Assembly (NCBI GenBank): GCA_003152015.1
Contig: PLZF01000054.1
Span: 1-64,000 of the forward strand
Source of the DNA: Acidimicrobiaceae bacterium
GTDB lineage: Bacteria > Actinomycetota > Acidimicrobiia > Acidimicrobiales > RAAP-2
Direction of reading: 5' to 3'
DNA: 64,000 nt
Part shown: in pieces, positions 63,181-64,000 of the stretch
How positions within the stretch are numbered: the stretch's first letter is position 1
Layout of the letters: each line of letters opens with the position of its first letter
Made by a program: the position numbers and the translations under genes
Notes under the pieces: generated by a model
Seen by the model: only the letters and a program-made list of their open reading frames with translations
What the model was told of the DNA's origin: nothing
The model's database searches: none

Positions 63181-64000
63181 GGACGGCGCCACCCCATCAC
63201 CCCTGAACCCGGCACGGAGGGACGATCAGTCGGCCAATCCCGGCCGCGCCATGATCTTCGGAACCGGACTCATCGGGGGCTCGGTCGGCATGGCCCTGCG
63301 TCAACGTGGGTGGCACGTCAGCGGTGTCGACGTCGCGCCCGGTGTCGCCACCCGTGCCGTCGACCTGGGGGCCCTTTCTGTCGAAGGCCTCGACCCGAAC
63401 GCCGAGTTGGTGGTGGTGGCCACCCCTGTGCATGCCGCCGGTCAGATCATTACCGACTTTTTGGCCCGTCCCGATCGCAGACCCGACGTGATTGTCACCG
63501 ATGTCGGCAGTGTCAAAGGCTCGTTGGTGGCCGCCGTCGATCACCCGTCGTTCGTGGGTGGCCATCCGATGGCCGGTTCGGAACAGGTGGGAGTGGAAGG
63601 AGCATCCGCCGACCTGTTCGTGGGGGCCACCTGGGTGCTCACCCCCACCGCATTGACCGATCCGGTGGCCTACACCAGGGTCCGCAGCGTGCTGGCCGAT
63701 ATGGGTGCCGTGGTGGTGGCTCTGGCCCCATCGCAGCACGACGCCCTGGTGGCGGTGGTCTCCCACGTCCCCCACCTGGCCGCCGCCACCCTCATGGACC
63801 TGGCCGCCAGCCTGGGGGAAGAGCATGCGGCTCTGCTCCAGTTGGCCGCGGGCGGATTTCGGGATATGACCCGAATCGCCGCCGGGCAACCCAATATCTG
63901 GCCCGACATCTGCGATGACAACGCCGACGCCATCGTGGCCACCCTCGACCTGCTCGTCGATGCCCTGGTGGCCATGCGACGCCGGGTGGCCGAGCACGAC
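63161..64000 (+). CDS. tyrA: Prephenate dehydrogenase, 5' part
   Basis: 280 codons to the window edge with no stop. The start is GTG 63161, preceded by AAGGGG and overlapping aroH by 20 bp. The Rossmann motif is FGTGLIGGSVGMAL (~33-46), then VVVATPVHAAGQ, TDVGSVKG, and FVGGHPMAGSEQVGVEGA with the conserved His. HVPHLAAATLMDLAA and AAGGFRDMTRIAAG are the helical-domain signatures. It oxidises prephenate (or arogenate) to the tyrosine precursor with NAD. A ~30-residue polar stretch precedes the Rossmann fold. Confidence 0.92.
   Translation, partial: MTTSPTEDGATPSPLNPARRDDQSANPGRAMIFGTGLIGGSVGMALRQRGWHVSGVDVAPGVATRAVDLGALSVEGLDPNAELVVVATPVHAAGQIITDFLARPDRRPDVIVTDVGSVKGSLVAAVDHPSFVGGHPMAGSEQVGVEGASADLFVGATWVLTPTALTDPVAYTRVRSVLADMGAVVVALAPSQHDALVAVVSHVPHLAAATLMDLAASLGEEHAALLQLAAGGFRDMTRIAAGQPNIWPDICDDNADAIVATLDLLVDALVAMRRRVAEHD

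Overview
This is a high-GC actinobacterial chromosome segment. The best guess is the class Acidimicrobiia or a close relative, with moderate confidence. The reasons are the right-hand block in the order tlyA, nadK, recN, pyrG, nudix, xerD, DksA-like, M50, trpS, scpA, scpB, rluB, aroH, tyrA; the many GTG starts; several promoters placed so close to the start codon that the mRNA must be nearly leaderless; and secreted proteins built from 42-residue [12 protein letters not shown]-type repeats, which I associate with that class. I see no rRNA, tRNA or CRISPR array.

Layout. Bases 1-2831 hold three overlapping genes: a flavoprotein (cut by the window edge), an SCP2-like tail-anchored protein and a BNR/propeller-like protein. 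Bases 3115-9986 are a mosaic of mobile and defence DNA: an IS701-like transposase remnant, a complete 1320-bp rve-type IS with inverted repeats, a lower-GC GT-C-like membrane protein whose stop codon lies in the IS end, a decayed IS5-type transposase, an AbiEi/AbiEii type IV toxin-antitoxin pair, a micro-ORF and a tyrosine recombinase remnant. Bases 10124-17770 are a tightly coupled terpenoid/branched acyl-CoA operon (carboxyltransferase, biotin carboxylase, AtuA, TetR, TIGR03084-type protein, enoyl-CoA hydratase). An IS21-like terminal repeat array separates it from a second catabolic operon at 18082-23938 (E1 alpha/beta, VOC-VOC-SRPBCC fusion, epimerase-type SDR, zinc MDR dehydrogenase).

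Bases 24130-29155 hold a lipoprotein on the minus strand, a GMC-oxidoreductase remnant, and an aminotransferase/SCP2/APC-permease operon. Bases 29156-34950 are gene-poor and full of debris. They contain the second copy of the 87-bp micro-ORF repeat, an NlpC/P60 hydrolase with 42-aa repeats, a lipoprotein, and a repeat-only relative of the hydrolase. Next come a nitroreductase, an LLM flavin oxidoreductase and a complete oligopeptide-type ABC importer with an unusual gene order and a strong hairpin between the binding protein and the rest. Bases 43671-51200 hold an SDR, membrane and envelope genes (GT39-like, PAP2/inositolphosphotransferase-like, DoxX-Rieske fusion, acyl desaturase) and a HAD phosphatase. 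From 51289 to the right edge is conserved housekeeping DNA.

The most interesting items are: (1) an 87-bp repeat in two places, 20 kb apart, each carrying a good ribosome-binding site and a 28-29 aa peptide with chromodomain-like spacing of aromatic residues; (2) a one-polypeptide DoxX/Tat-like anchor/Rieske protein; (3) an orphan E1 operon whose alpha subunit has GEA instead of GDG in the thiamine-diphosphate motif; (4) a recurrent -10-hexamer-plus-6-to-8-nt-to-start-codon arrangement that fixes several gene starts; (5) IS-mediated gene truncation with the stop codon supplied by the IS end. I do not see one large, clearly new multi-gene system. All functional calls are from reading the sequence; no database search was run.
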